Shown here: piece after piece, positions 26,951 through 36,199 of the stretch
Position numbering within the stretch: position 1 is the stretch's first letter
Layout of the letters: the number at the start of each line of letters is the position of its first letter
Assembly (NCBI RefSeq): GCF_000620465.1
Contig: NZ_JIBE01000003.1
Coordinates: forward strand, 682,001-746,000
Length of the DNA stretch: 64,000 bases
DNA from: Ralstonia sp. UNC404CL21Col
GTDB taxonomy: Bacteria; Pseudomonadota; Gammaproteobacteria; Burkholderiales; Burkholderiaceae
Reading direction: 5' to 3'
Translations under genes and position numbers: made by a program
The notes under the pieces: model-generated
The model's database searches: none
The model's input: only the letters and a program-made list of their open reading frames with translations
What the model was told of the DNA's origin: nothing

Positions 26951-27600
26951 AGAATGTCAGGCAGTTCAGTTAGCGTATCAATCCATTGGTTCGGAAGCAT
27001 TTCGGAAACCAGTCCCTCGCAGACCTGCGAGTGAATATTCCGCTCATCCCCCCTTAAGCCGATTGTCCTCCAGCGCAGCCTATTCGGCGCAATGAAGTCC
27101 TTCATTGGATTATCTGCCACGTAAACATACTCGCGAGCAGTATAATCCTTCATGATTATCTCAAATCGAAGAGAATCCGGCTTTGCCGAACAATGATCCT
27201 CAGAAATATAAACAGGCAATCGCTGCAACCCGAGCGCAAGGATCTTCTTCCTTTGCGTCACAGAGCGGCCATCTGTCAATACAATAATGGGATATTTTTG
27301 TTCCAACTGCTTGAGTACATGCTGCACGTCTTCCGTCAAAAAGATGTCCGGTGTATGTAGTCGGTATATCCAGAGAAGGGATTCCTTGACACTCAACGGC
27401 AAACCTGCACGCTGGCACAGCAATTCAAGGACATCTCCGTCGCCTCGATCTTCTTCAAGATCGCGGGCCAATGATTTACCGTACAGCACCTCGATTTCTC
27501 TACATACGGCTCGAAACCCAGATTGCCGATAATCCGCTTCTTTGTATAGTGTGTCGTCCAGATCCAGAACGACAACTTTTTCCGATTTAGATATCGTCAC
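26944..27600 (-). CDS. HAD-superfamily hydrolase of the polysaccharide locus
   Basis: The 218-residue protein contains all four HAD motifs: DLDDTLYKE (Asp13 and Asp15), VLTDGRS, a lysine in SAKPD, and VADNPMKDFIAPNR. The cap is helical and small, as in phosphatases of subfamily I. It starts with GTG inside the end of the ATP-grasp gene (14-nt overlap), and it overlaps the aminotransferase gene by 7 nt, so it is co-translated with both. It could dephosphorylate an intermediate made or used by the ATP-grasp partner. The substrate is unknown. Confidence 0.8.
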   Translation of the reverse strand: MTISKSEKVVVLDLDDTLYKEADYRQSGFRAVCREIEVLYGKSLARDLEEDRGDGDVLELLCQRAGLPLSVKESLLWIYRLHTPDIFLTEDVQHVLKQLEQKYPIIVLTDGRSVTQRKKILALGLQRLPVYISEDHCSAKPDSLRFEIIMKDYTAREYVYVADNPMKDFIAPNRLRWRTIGLRGDERNIHSQVCEGLVSEMLPNQWIDTLTELPDILC

Positions 27601-28549
27601 GCACCAGCACCTTGGCGTCGTAGCGCAGCATCAACAGGTTGTTTTCCCATTGATCAAAGAACTCGATGTCGTGCCCCAAGAGGTATTCATCAATAAGCCA
27701 CCCTGGATAGTTTGCGCCGGCGCTGTATGAAAGTGGATAACCACCGCCAAAACGCGGATTGATTTCGAGCGCCGCAAACCGGCCTGTGGCCTCATTGGCA
27801 AATACTTGAACCGTAATGCAGCCGCGCGCCCCTTGCAGCTTAGCGAGACGAGGCAGCAGGTACTCATAGACGAAATGCCGACGAGTCGCGCCTTTACTGA
27901 CCTCACCTCCACGCACTTCGATGCGCTGACGAGGTACGGCACATGTCAGCCGGCCCATGCGGTCGTAATAGGCGTCCACCGTATACTCGACATGAGTCGA
28001 GTCAATGTACTCCATGAACATCATCTTCTCGTCTTCAAGCATCGCCGAAGTCAACGCGTCCGGACGAGGGAGCAACGCCGCACCAACACTGCAACTCCCA
28101 TCGTATGGTTTCGCGAAGCATGGAAACGTGATTGCCGAGCGCTCATAGATTCGCGGTGTATCGATACCAAGCTCGGTGAAAAGATCGGACGTTTTCCGCT
28201 TATCGCGGCACAACGCAACCAACGATTCATCGGAGATGATGAGATGTATGCCTGCTGCTGCGAAGCGGCTTTGGTTGTGGGCAAGGAGTAACAATTCCGT
28301 ATCGATGGTAGGAACGACCAAGCGGATACCTTCTGCAAGGCAGGTTTCGAGCAGAAAATCAATATATCCGGGGTCGGTAATCCGAGGAGCCTTGAAAGCA
28401 CGGTCAGCGATCTGGCACGCGGCGGACAGGCGTGGCTGTAAGTCCGTAGCGCAAACATGACCCTCTAGGTTCCTCTTGGCCATCTCAATCTTGAACGCTT
28501 CCACAAGCTCCACGCGCCGGCCTGCGGATAAAAGCAACACGTTATTCAT
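27587..28549 (-). CDS. ATP-grasp carboxylate-amine ligase-like protein
   Basis: The 320-residue protein has an N-terminal Rossmann-like pre-ATP domain (NNVLLLSAGRRVELVEAF), a nucleotide-binding lobe (FPCFAKPYDGSCSVGAALL), and a metal/ATP region FAALEINPRFGGGYPLSYSA with the Glu-x-Asn pair. This is the pattern of CarB/PylC-like ATP-grasp enzymes that join a carboxylate to an amine via an acyl phosphate. The start at 28549 is chosen by homology-like N-terminus; it overlaps the PglC-like gene by 8 nt. In the operon it sits where PglD acetyltransferases sit in bacillosamine pathways. I infer that it may acylate the 4-amino sugar, but this is unproven. Confidence 0.8.
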   Translation of the reverse strand: MNNVLLLSAGRRVELVEAFKIEMAKRNLEGHVCATDLQPRLSAACQIADRAFKAPRITDPGYIDFLLETCLAEGIRLVVPTIDTELLLLAHNQSRFAAAGIHLIISDESLVALCRDKRKTSDLFTELGIDTPRIYERSAITFPCFAKPYDGSCSVGAALLPRPDALTSAMLEDEKMMFMEYIDSTHVEYTVDAYYDRMGRLTCAVPRQRIEVRGGEVSKGATRRHFVYEYLLPRLAKLQGARGCITVQVFANEATGRFAALEINPRFGGGYPLSYSAGANYPGWLIDEYLLGHDIEFFDQWENNLLMLRYDAKVLVRDDI

Positions 28550-29153
28550 CTTTGTCCTGAGAATTCTTTGTTCCCTGGAAAACGGGCATGGTTGCATCGC
28601 CAGGGGCGGAAATGCCATCCCGCACAACGACCTTACGAACCGTCATCCATATGATCCTGATGTCCAACAGCACCGAAGCGTGGTCGACATACCAAACGTC
28701 GTGTGCGAACTTTTCTTCCCAACTTAGCGCGTTCCGTCCGTTGACCTGCGCCCACCCGGTAACACCAGGTCGAACTTCGTGGCGACGTGCCTGCTCCGGC
28801 GTATAGAGCGGCAAGTACTCCATCAGCAATGGGCGCGGCCCTACTAGACTCATATCGCCTTTGAGGACATTCCACAGCTCAGGCAACTCGTCAAGGCTCG
28901 TAGACCGCAGAAACCGCCCAAAAGACGTCAAGCGCTGCGCATCCGGCAACAAAGCGCCATCCGGACCCCGAGCGTCGGTCATTGTCCGAAACTTGATCAT
29001 GCGGAACGGCTTGCCGCGCATACCCGGACGCACCTGGGAAAACAGCACCGGTTTGCCCAGCTTGACCCGCACCAGCAACGCCAACAGCAGCAAAGGGATC
29101 GCGAGAAGAACCAGCGCTACAGCGGCCACGCAAACGTCGAAACAGCGCTTCAT
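28542..29153 (-). CDS. PglC-type initiating phosphoglycosyl transferase (bacterial sugar transferase)
   Basis: The 203-residue monotopic phosphoglycosyl transferase moves a sugar-1-phosphate from a UDP-sugar to undecaprenyl phosphate, starting the repeat unit. It has one re-entrant N-terminal hydrophobic segment (FDVCVAAVALVLLAIPLLLL), KFRTM, the catalytic Asp-Glu pair in SLDELPELWN, and GDMSLVGPRPLL. The short length without extra membrane helices matches PglC/WeeH rather than WcaJ/WbaP. PglC enzymes use UDP-diacetamido-trideoxyhexoses, which fits the neighbouring dehydratase and aminotransferase. It overlaps the wbuB-like gene by 4 nt. Confidence 0.9.
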   Translation of the reverse strand: MKRCFDVCVAAVALVLLAIPLLLLALLVRVKLGKPVLFSQVRPGMRGKPFRMIKFRTMTDARGPDGALLPDAQRLTSFGRFLRSTSLDELPELWNVLKGDMSLVGPRPLLMEYLPLYTPEQARRHEVRPGVTGWAQVNGRNALSWEEKFAHDVWYVDHASVLLDIRIIWMTVRKVVVRDGISAPGDATMPVFQGTKNSQDKDE

Positions 29154-30382
29154 CTTGAACGACTCACCGCCAGCTTGCTAAAGATGGCGCCAAACCTCGA
29201 GACGCCGACGCGTAGAGCCAACTGCTCACGATAATACTCCTGGGCACGACGCCCCATCGCCGCCAAGTCATCGGGGGCCAGCATGGCCAACGACTGAGCG
29301 GCGTTGGCAATAGACTGCGCATCCTCGGAAGTTGCCACGATTCCTCCGCCAGACTGGCGCACAAGGTCCGCCGCATCACCATCGACGGCCATCAGCAACG
29401 GCTTGCCTACTGCCATGTATGCCTGCGTCTTTGAGGGAATTGTGATCTGGAACAGTGGATCCCTACGCAAATGCACGAGCAATGCATCTGCCTCGTTCAA
29501 TAGCGTACCTACCTCTGACATTGGGACGGGTGGAATGAACACGACGTTATCCAACGCAAGTTTGGCGGCTTGTGCTTTGAGCGTGTCCACGTCCACGCCC
29601 CCACCGACGAACACGAAGCTGACCTTCGATCCACGCTGCTGAAGCAAGGCTGCTCCATGCAACACAGTCCCCAATGCCTGGGCCTTTCCCATATTTCCAG
29701 CAAAAACCACGCGAAAACGATCCGGCCCAGGAAAGTTCGTGGGCAACGCACCCACTGGCGCTGCCAACGAAGCCTCATCAGCCCAATTACAGATGATGTC
29801 GATTTTTTCCTCAGGGACGCCCCGTTGTCCGAGCAAACGCTTGAATCCCGGTGATAGAACGACGATGTGGTCTACCCGCCGGTAAACCCAGCGACACACT
29901 TTTTCGACTACATCTAGCGCGGTGGGATTGCCGATCATGCCGGTTGCCCGCAGCGTATCGGGCCACATATCTTGAATGTCGTACACCACGGGAATTCTGC
30001 GAAACAAGCGGATAAAGCTTGCCGCCAAACCTACCGTCAAGGGAGGGTGATATGCATAAATCACATCGCAGCGGCGTACCGAGAAAAGCCCATGAAGTAG
30101 AGCGAATGCCGCGAAACTGACGTAGTTTAAGACGCGCCGTAGCGCAGACTGGTCGTGACTGGGATAAAGCGGCACACGGGTGACGTGTACACCATCAATC
30201 GTTTCACGTTGCAGCCATCGCATCCGGTAGCCCGGATAAAGCCTACCGCCTGGATAGTTCGGGAAACCCGTCAGAACCTCAACCTCAAAACCCTGGCGCA
30301 CCAGTTCACGGGCGAAAACCATGCCCTTGAAGGTCGGCTCGGGATCGAACCATTGGGTCAACAGCAATACACGTACGCCCAT
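29150..30382 (-). CDS. wbuB: WbuB-like glycosyltransferase (GT4), probable L-FucNAc transferase
   Basis: The 410-residue GT-B enzyme of family GT4 follows the WbuB/WbjE pattern: MGVRVLLLTQWFDPEPTFKG, GFPNYPGGRLYPGYRMR, and YDIQDMWPDTLRATG. WbuB homologues transfer UDP-L-FucNAc onto the first, lipid-linked sugar of the repeat unit and are usually encoded beside fnlABC, as here (fnlC is 3 nt upstream). It would therefore add the second sugar after the PglC-like step, on the cytoplasmic membrane face. Confidence 0.85.
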   Translation of the reverse strand: MGVRVLLLTQWFDPEPTFKGMVFARELVRQGFEVEVLTGFPNYPGGRLYPGYRMRWLQRETIDGVHVTRVPLYPSHDQSALRRVLNYVSFAAFALLHGLFSVRRCDVIYAYHPPLTVGLAASFIRLFRRIPVVYDIQDMWPDTLRATGMIGNPTALDVVEKVCRWVYRRVDHIVVLSPGFKRLLGQRGVPEEKIDIICNWADEASLAAPVGALPTNFPGPDRFRVVFAGNMGKAQALGTVLHGAALLQQRGSKVSFVFVGGGVDVDTLKAQAAKLALDNVVFIPPVPMSEVGTLLNEADALLVHLRRDPLFQITIPSKTQAYMAVGKPLLMAVDGDAADLVRQSGGGIVATSEDAQSIANAAQSLAMLAPDDLAAMGRRAQEYYREQLALRVGVSRFGAIFSKLAVSRSR

Positions 30383-30385
30383 GAG

Positions 30386-31516
30386 TCAGTACTTTTTCCA
30401 AACCACGCGGTTTACGTAGTCGGTATAGCTATGGATGATACGCAGCACCTTGTCCGACACGTTGGGCATGCTGTAGTCGGCGACCTGCCGCAACAACCGC
30501 TCGCCGCCGCGCGGCTGGCTATCAAGAATTGCTAGACCTTGCATAACGCGATCAGATTCCAGCCCAACCATCATTACAGCCGCTTCCTCCATGCCTTCGG
30601 GGCGCTCATGTGCTTCACGAAGATTCAGCGCGGGGAAGTTCATGATCGACGACTCTTCATTGATCGTGCCACTGTCCGATAAGACTGCCTTGGCCGAAAG
30701 CTGGAGCTTGTTGTAGTCCGTAAAGCCCAAGGGCTTGAGGAGTTGCACGTTCGCATGGAACTTTGCACCCATCGCGTCCACCCGCTTCTGGGTGCGAGGA
30801 TGGGTCGACACGATCACGGGCAAGCCGTAGTGCTCCGCCACTGTATTAAGAACGCTAACCAACTTCCCGAAATTGGCGTCCGAATCGATGTTCTCTTCGC
30901 GATGTGCGCTCACCACAAAGAATTTGCCAGCGTCCAGCCCGAGGCGCACAAGCACATCTGACTTTCCAATGCCCGGCAGATAGTGGGCCAACACTTCAGC
31001 CATCGGGCTGCCGGTCTTGATGACCATGTCCGGCGGCAATCCTTCGCGCAACAGGTACTCACGCGCGATCGAGCTATAGGTCAAATTGATGTCGGCAGTG
31101 TGGTCCACGATACGGCGATTCGTCTCTTCGGGAACGCGCAGGTCAAAGCACCGGTTACCTGCCTCCATATGAAAGATGGGAATCTTGCGACGCTTGGCCG
31201 GAATAACGGAGAGGCAGCTATTAGTATCGCCAAGTACAAGCAGGGCCTCGGGCTTCTCGCGACCCAGCAGCTCGTCCATGGCGATGATGATCTTGCCGAT
31301 GGTTTCGGCGGCACCGCCGCCGGCGGCGTTCAGAAAGTGATCCGGTTTGCGGATGCCCAAGTCATCAAAGAAAATCTGGTTGAGTTCGTAGTCGTAGTTT
31401 TGGCCGGTATGCACCAGCACATGTTCACAATGCTCATCCAAGCGTGCCATCACGCGGGACAAACGGATGATCTCTGGCCGCGTACCGACCACGGTCATGA
31501 CTTTGAGCTTTTTCAT
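30386..31516 (-). CDS. fnlC: UDP-N-acetyl-L-fucosamine synthase (UDP-HexNAc C2-epimerase)
   Basis: The 376-residue member of the WecB superfamily has VVGTRPEIIRLSRVMARL, HTGQNYDYELNQIFFDDLGI, GDTNSCL, and HMEAGNRCFDLRVPEETNRR. The FDLRVPEE and AGGGAAETIGKII stretches distinguish the FnlC/WbjD branch from ordinary UDP-GlcNAc 2-epimerase. It performs the last step of UDP-L-FucNAc synthesis, following FnlA and FnlB encoded immediately upstream. It is soluble and cytoplasmic. Confidence 0.92.
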   Translation of the reverse strand: MKKLKVMTVVGTRPEIIRLSRVMARLDEHCEHVLVHTGQNYDYELNQIFFDDLGIRKPDHFLNAAGGGAAETIGKIIIAMDELLGREKPEALLVLGDTNSCLSVIPAKRRKIPIFHMEAGNRCFDLRVPEETNRRIVDHTADINLTYSSIAREYLLREGLPPDMVIKTGSPMAEVLAHYLPGIGKSDVLVRLGLDAGKFFVVSAHREENIDSDANFGKLVSVLNTVAEHYGLPVIVSTHPRTQKRVDAMGAKFHANVQLLKPLGFTDYNKLQLSAKAVLSDSGTINEESSIMNFPALNLREAHERPEGMEEAAVMMVGLESDRVMQGLAILDSQPRGGERLLRQVADYSMPNVSDKVLRIIHSYTDYVNRVVWKKY

Positions 31517-31549
31517 CAGTAGCTATGTATGGAGTCGATGGCCTCCGCT

Positions 31550-32677
31550 TTACAGCGGGCAAGCATAAGTGTCCGGGCGAGTCCGATCAAAAATTTCATT
31601 GGCCCACAGCATCACGATCATCTCGTCTTCGCCGATGTTGGTGATGTCATGCGTCCACCCAGGCACTGTTTCCACAATCTCTGCCTTCTCACCACTGGTA
31701 ACCAGCTCATGCGTCTCACCGGTATGCATATGGCGGAACTTGAAGCGGGCCTGCCCCTTGATCACTAGGAACTTCTCGGTCTTGGTATGGTGATAATGCC
31801 CGCCACGGGTGATGCCCGGATGGGCCGTAAAAAACGAAAACTGCCCGCAATCCGGCGTCTTCAGCATCTCGACAAAAACCCCGCGCGGATCACCATACTG
31901 AGGCACCGTATAGGCAAAAGAATCGACGGGCAGATAGCTCACGTAGGTTGCATACAACGCGCGAACCAAGCCGGTGCCGACACGGTCGATCACCAAGGAT
32001 TCACGACTGTTGCGGAACGATTGTATGTACGCTGCCAGTTCGCCCACCGTGGCGGTGTATTGCGGCGACACTACGGCAAAGCCATCCGCATCGACCTGAG
32101 CGTCGGCGCCATCCATCAATTGCACGAAGCGATCGATGACGTCGTCCACATACACAAGCGTCACCGGTGCTGCCGGATCATTCACCTGAATAGGAAGGCC
32201 GCGTGCCACGTTGTAGCAAAACGTGGCAACCGCCGAGTTGTAGCTGGGTTTGCACCACTTGCCGAACACATTTGGTAACCGAAACACATGGACGGGGATC
32301 CGATGACTGTCGCGGGCAGCAAACAAGGCATCCTCTGCACCTCGCTTGCTATGTCCGTAGGCATTATCGTGGTTTGCCTGCGTAGACGATGTATAGATGA
32401 CCGGAATTCTGCGTCCAGTTGCGTCGGCCTCATTGCACAGCGCCTGGCATAGCGCCTGGGTGAGCCCAGCATTGCCGCTTGCGAACTCTTGAGGATCCTG
32501 TGGCCGATTGACTCCCGCTAAGTGGAAAACAAAATCCGCCTCACGCAGCAGTGTCGGCAAATGCTCAATCTCATCGGCGCGCGTGAAACAGTGCACTTGG
32601 ACGTCCTTCCGCTCGGACAGGAACAGCCGCAGATTCTTGCCGATAAAACCATCGGCTCCGGTAATCAATACGTTCAT
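31550..32677 (-). CDS. fnlB: UDP-2-acetamido-2,6-dideoxy-L-hexulose reductase (WbjC/FnlB)
   Basis: The 375-residue bifunctional-looking protein has an N-terminal SDR domain (MNVLITGADGFIGKNLRLFL; GHSKRGAED supplies the Lys region) and a C-terminal cupin-like RmlC-type domain (about 250-375, with GGHYHHTKTEKFLVIKGQA). This arrangement is characteristic of WbjC/FnlB, which epimerises at C3 and reduces C4 in the UDP-L-FucNAc pathway. GGAGGA upstream of ATG 32677 fixes the start. It lies 4 nt after fnlA. Confidence 0.92.
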   Translation of the reverse strand: MNVLITGADGFIGKNLRLFLSERKDVQVHCFTRADEIEHLPTLLREADFVFHLAGVNRPQDPQEFASGNAGLTQALCQALCNEADATGRRIPVIYTSSTQANHDNAYGHSKRGAEDALFAARDSHRIPVHVFRLPNVFGKWCKPSYNSAVATFCYNVARGLPIQVNDPAAPVTLVYVDDVIDRFVQLMDGADAQVDADGFAVVSPQYTATVGELAAYIQSFRNSRESLVIDRVGTGLVRALYATYVSYLPVDSFAYTVPQYGDPRGVFVEMLKTPDCGQFSFFTAHPGITRGGHYHHTKTEKFLVIKGQARFKFRHMHTGETHELVTSGEKAEIVETVPGWTHDITNIGEDEMIVMLWANEIFDRTRPDTYACPL

Positions 32678-32681
32678 GCAG

Positions 32682-33719
32682 TTAGTCCTCCGCCACTGCG
32701 TGCTCTCCGCGCGCAATGCGTTGCATGAAATCAAGCTTCAGGAGCAGCTTCTTCATGCCCTCCACATCCAGACGCGTGGTGTTGTGAGAGTTGTAGTCTT
32801 CACCATGCGCGCTCTGCGTCAGGCGTTGCTCCCCTTCTTCCACAAACTTTGCGTAGTTGAGGTCGCGGCCATCAGGCGGCACACGGAAGTAGTCGCCCAT
32901 ATCTTCCGCGCACGCCATTTCCTCGCGACTGAGAAGCGCCTCGTAGAGTTTTTCCCCATGACGCGTGCCGATAACATGTACGGGATGCTCAGGCTTACGC
33001 ATCAGTTCCAGGATGGCTTTGGTCAAGACATCGACGGTCGCCGCCGGCGCCTTCTGCACAAAAATGTCGCCGTTGTTGCCGTGTTCGAAGGCATAGAGCA
33101 CGAGATCCACCGCATCAGCCAACGTCATCATGAAGCGCGTCATCGTCGGGTCTGTCACCGTAATCGGGTTTCCAGCGAGGACCTGGTCGACGAACAGCGG
33201 GATAACCGAGCCGCGCGAGGCCATCACATTGCCGTAGCGGGTGCCGCAGATGACGGTATTGGTGCCTTCTAGGTTACGGCTGGCAGCCACCATGACCTTT
33301 TCCATCAGCGCTTTGCTGATGCCCATTGCGTTGATGGGATAAACGGCCTTGTCGGTGCTCAGGCACACCACACGTTTCACCCCCGCATCCACAGCGGCAT
33401 TCAGAACGTTCTCGGTCCCCAGTACGTTCGTGCGCACTGCTTCCATCGGGTGGAACTCGCAGGATGGCACTTGCTTGAGCGCCGCTGCGTGATAGACGTA
33501 GTCCACCCCGCGCATGACTGCATCTACACTGCACCGATCCCTGACGTCGCCGATGTAGAACTTGAGCTTAGGGCTGGCATACCGCTTACGCATGTCGTCC
33601 TGCTTTTTCTCGTCTCGGCTGAAGACGCGAATCTCGTCAATCTCGCTGTCGAGGAACCGCTTGAGGACAGCATTGCCGAAGGAGCCGGTACCACCGGTAA
33701 TCGTTAGAATTCCCTTCAC
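32682..33719 (-). CDS. fnlA: UDP-GlcNAc 4,6-dehydratase/5-epimerase (FnlA/WbjB)
   Basis: The ~345-residue soluble SDR starts the UDP-L-FucNAc pathway by 4,6-dehydration and C5-epimerisation of UDP-GlcNAc. ITGGTGSFGNAVLKRFL is the NAD site and STDKAVYPINAMGISK gives the Met-x3-Lys catalytic pair of the inverting dehydratases. GTG 33719 gives the family length and overlaps the wzy stop (GTGA); an ATG at 33752 would add 11 residues. It should not be confused with the larger membrane dehydratase at the end of the operon, which keeps the D-configuration. Confidence 0.93.
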   Translation of the reverse strand: MKGILTITGGTGSFGNAVLKRFLDSEIDEIRVFSRDEKKQDDMRKRYASPKLKFYIGDVRDRCSVDAVMRGVDYVYHAAALKQVPSCEFHPMEAVRTNVLGTENVLNAAVDAGVKRVVCLSTDKAVYPINAMGISKALMEKVMVAASRNLEGTNTVICGTRYGNVMASRGSVIPLFVDQVLAGNPITVTDPTMTRFMMTLADAVDLVLYAFEHGNNGDIFVQKAPAATVDVLTKAILELMRKPEHPVHVIGTRHGEKLYEALLSREEMACAEDMGDYFRVPPDGRDLNYAKFVEEGEQRLTQSAHGEDYNSHNTTRLDVEGMKKLLLKLDFMQRIARGEHAVAED

Positions 33720-34945
33720 TGGAGTGATCCCTTGATTTGATTTGTGGAGCACGTGCCGATCGATACAAACGCTGCAGCGAGCAGAAGCATGAACGCGACA
33801 GAAGCACGGCTAGCCGTTATTACGGGGCCGCCTATCGAGCCCGCAACCGCCAGAACTAGCAGACAACCGATTAGTTTACCCCCTGCAGTCGCTCGATAGC
33901 GAATCGCCGCTATTGCGAGCACCACAAGAAACGCCAGATAGCCCATGATGGCCAATACGCCACCTTGATAGAAGTACTCTAAGTAACCGCTATCCAGCGG
34001 CAAGTGAGATCCCAATCCGCGACCAAGAATCCATCTATCGCGATCCCAGAGATCAGCAAACAACTGAGAGACCCCCGTTTCGCTGGAACCCAATCTTCCT
34101 GCTGAAATCGCCATGAGAATTCCGCCTTCGCGGTACAGATCTGCGAGGGAGTCGAAGTAGGCTGGATTAAGCCCCGAAATCACCACAGGAATCGCGATCA
34201 CGCCGCCAACCAGCATGAGCAGAACAGCCCAGAGTCCAACTAGGTTGATCCACGTGGCAAACAACAGCGCCGTGACAACGCCCAGGAGAGAGAAGTTCTT
34301 TGAGAAGGAAATCATCCCGCCCGCAACGATCACCACCAAGCCAAGTGCGGTCACGACAATGCCGCGTCGGGCGTACTTGATCAGATAGACCTGCGCCAAC
34401 AGCGCAACGCTGTAGAAAATTCCTGCCTCCAGCGGCTGGTTGAACAAGCCCGGGTACCTTCCGATCGCGACTGAATTCTCCCAGACCGAGCCGGAGTCCT
34501 GCTGCACCCATGGCGCGAGAAGACTTGACAAGTCGATTAGCGCACTCAGGACAGCACACAAGCCTGCAGGGATAGCAATCCAGACAATGGCCCTGGATGT
34601 CGTTTCAAGCGCTTCAGGCACACGCGACAGCAGAATTACAAAGCTAAATAGCATTAGTACCGGCATGCACAGCCGCAAAAACATTGCCTCAGGTCGCGCA
34701 TCAAAACCCGTGATATCAGAAAACATGCTGCCAAGCACCACCCCACCCAAACCAACCCATAGCACAAATACGGCAAGAAACAACAGTACGCGAGAATTAG
34801 AATTCAACCGGACATCCTTGCCAGACATGACCAGCGCCAGCCCAGCGAGAACAGGCACGACGATATGCTCGGGCCGCAGACCGCTGAACAGGTAGGGCAT
34901 CATCGCCGACGCCATGATCGCAAACGGCATCATTCTTCTAGTCAT
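33716..34945 (-). CDS. wzy: Wzy-type O-antigen polymerase
   Basis: The 409-residue protein has ten or more hydrophobic helices and a long periplasmic loop (about residues 250-310, ending DRWILGRGLGSHLPLDSGYLEY). That loop resembles the Wzy_C/O-antigen ligase-type loop with the GxG...H pattern. As the only polytopic protein of this kind in the locus besides the flippase, it is the best candidate polymerase for undecaprenyl-linked repeat units in the periplasm. Sequence identity among Wzy proteins is low, so the call rests on topology and context; a ligase role (WaaL) is less likely inside this locus. Confidence 0.75.
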   Translation of the reverse strand: MTRRMMPFAIMASAMMPYLFSGLRPEHIVVPVLAGLALVMSGKDVRLNSNSRVLLFLAVFVLWVGLGGVVLGSMFSDITGFDARPEAMFLRLCMPVLMLFSFVILLSRVPEALETTSRAIVWIAIPAGLCAVLSALIDLSSLLAPWVQQDSGSVWENSVAIGRYPGLFNQPLEAGIFYSVALLAQVYLIKYARRGIVVTALGLVVIVAGGMISFSKNFSLLGVVTALLFATWINLVGLWAVLLMLVGGVIAIPVVISGLNPAYFDSLADLYREGGILMAISAGRLGSSETGVSQLFADLWDRDRWILGRGLGSHLPLDSGYLEYFYQGGVLAIMGYLAFLVVLAIAAIRYRATAGGKLIGCLLVLAVAGSIGGPVITASRASVAFMLLLAAAFVSIGTCSTNQIKGSLQ

Positions 34946-34951
34946 AGCTGC

Positions 34952-36199
34952 TTAAAAAGACTGGTTGCGTCTCTCCGCAAAGGCGGACGACACGCCAAGC
35001 CTGTGCGCCAAGGCCATAGCAGCCAAAGAGATAGCGAGACGGACCAGTTCACACGAACCCAAGCGAGGCGTTTTCATGCTTGCCGTTTGATCAAGCAACA
35101 ACAGCCCGTCAACCGTAGCCGCCACCGAAAACATGTGAGATTTCGCCCGACAAGCTCGGCCCATTGCGAGCCGATATTCAGTATCCGCCAGGAGTCGATC
35201 AACAAGATCCTGCATCGATATCTTCGGAATTGGCAGGTTGTCCTCGTTGTAAGACAACCCGCTGACATCTGAAAGTAGTCCGTAGGTTTCCGGGGTGGGA
35301 ATCGACTCAATGCCAATGATGGCAGGCACACCCAGCGCTGCAGCCTCGATCAATGCGGTTCCGCTGCCGACAAACAACGTTGCCGTTTCAATAGTCTCGA
35401 CCAGGTTGGCGTAGGGCAACGGTCCAAGCAACCGCACATGTTGCTCGATTTTCAGTCGAGCTATCAATGCATGTAGCGTTGATTCCTCCTTGCCCGCCCC
35501 ATAGATTTCATATCGAAGACCCGGATACTTTCCCGCGAGCTTGGCAACCACTCCGATCATGTGTGCGTTGTACGTCTTGAAAGCCTCTAGATTGCCAATG
35601 GAGACAATACGGTTGGTGTCGGACGACTTCTTGGTGACTTCAATACGCGAGAGATCAATTCCGATTGGTACCGTGGTTGAGCCGCTATAGTCGAGATTAA
35701 AAAAGTCTCCGTAATTATCGCGCGTACTCTCGTTAAAAAAAACAACATTGCTGGTCGGCAATCGAGCAAAAAGGCGTTGCGTTGCTCTCGCAAAATAAAA
35801 GGGAATTTCCGCAAAAATGAATTCGTTCTGGTGGTAAATACCCACGGTTACTCGACTACGTTTACGCCACCCAGCAAGGCGGAGCGCAAAGATAAGGCTG
35901 AACACGCCCATTGCATGCAACTGCTCGCCGAATCCAAACAACGCCGAATTGAGCCTCCGCCAAGCCACGAGACCGAACGTTCCGAAATACGAGCGAAACA
36001 GCTTTCCTTTGTCCAGCAAGAAATCGTCGAGCCAAAATACTGTCGCGTAGCCTTCAAGTTCTGCCAGCAACGCTGGTTCAAAGTGGCGGCGCAACACTAG
36101 GACGGCACTACGCTGACCGCGCTTTGCCAATTCACGGCAGGTTCGAATCAGAAACGTGGTGCCGCCATTCATTGCCAGCACATTGGCAACAAAGATCAT
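34952..36199 (-). CDS. GT4-type glycosyltransferase
   Basis: The 415-residue GT-B glycosyltransferase has the C-terminal donor domain with RIVSIGNLEAFKTYNAHMIG, YEIYGAGKEE, RLLGPLPYANL, and SGTALIEAAALGVPAIIG (the E-x7-E type region). The N-terminal GGTTFLIRTCRELAKRG resembles acceptor-binding GT4 domains. Donor and linkage cannot be deduced. By elimination it adds L-rhamnose or Fuc4NAc to the growing repeat unit. It overlaps the flippase gene by 4 nt (ATGA). It is distinctly AT-rich. Confidence 0.8.
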   Translation of the reverse strand: MIFVANVLAMNGGTTFLIRTCRELAKRGQRSAVLVLRRHFEPALLAELEGYATVFWLDDFLLDKGKLFRSYFGTFGLVAWRRLNSALFGFGEQLHAMGVFSLIFALRLAGWRKRSRVTVGIYHQNEFIFAEIPFYFARATQRLFARLPTSNVVFFNESTRDNYGDFFNLDYSGSTTVPIGIDLSRIEVTKKSSDTNRIVSIGNLEAFKTYNAHMIGVVAKLAGKYPGLRYEIYGAGKEESTLHALIARLKIEQHVRLLGPLPYANLVETIETATLFVGSGTALIEAAALGVPAIIGIESIPTPETYGLLSDVSGLSYNEDNLPIPKISMQDLVDRLLADTEYRLAMGRACRAKSHMFSVAATVDGLLLLDQTASMKTPRLGSCELVRLAISLAAMALAHRLGVSSAFAERRNQSF

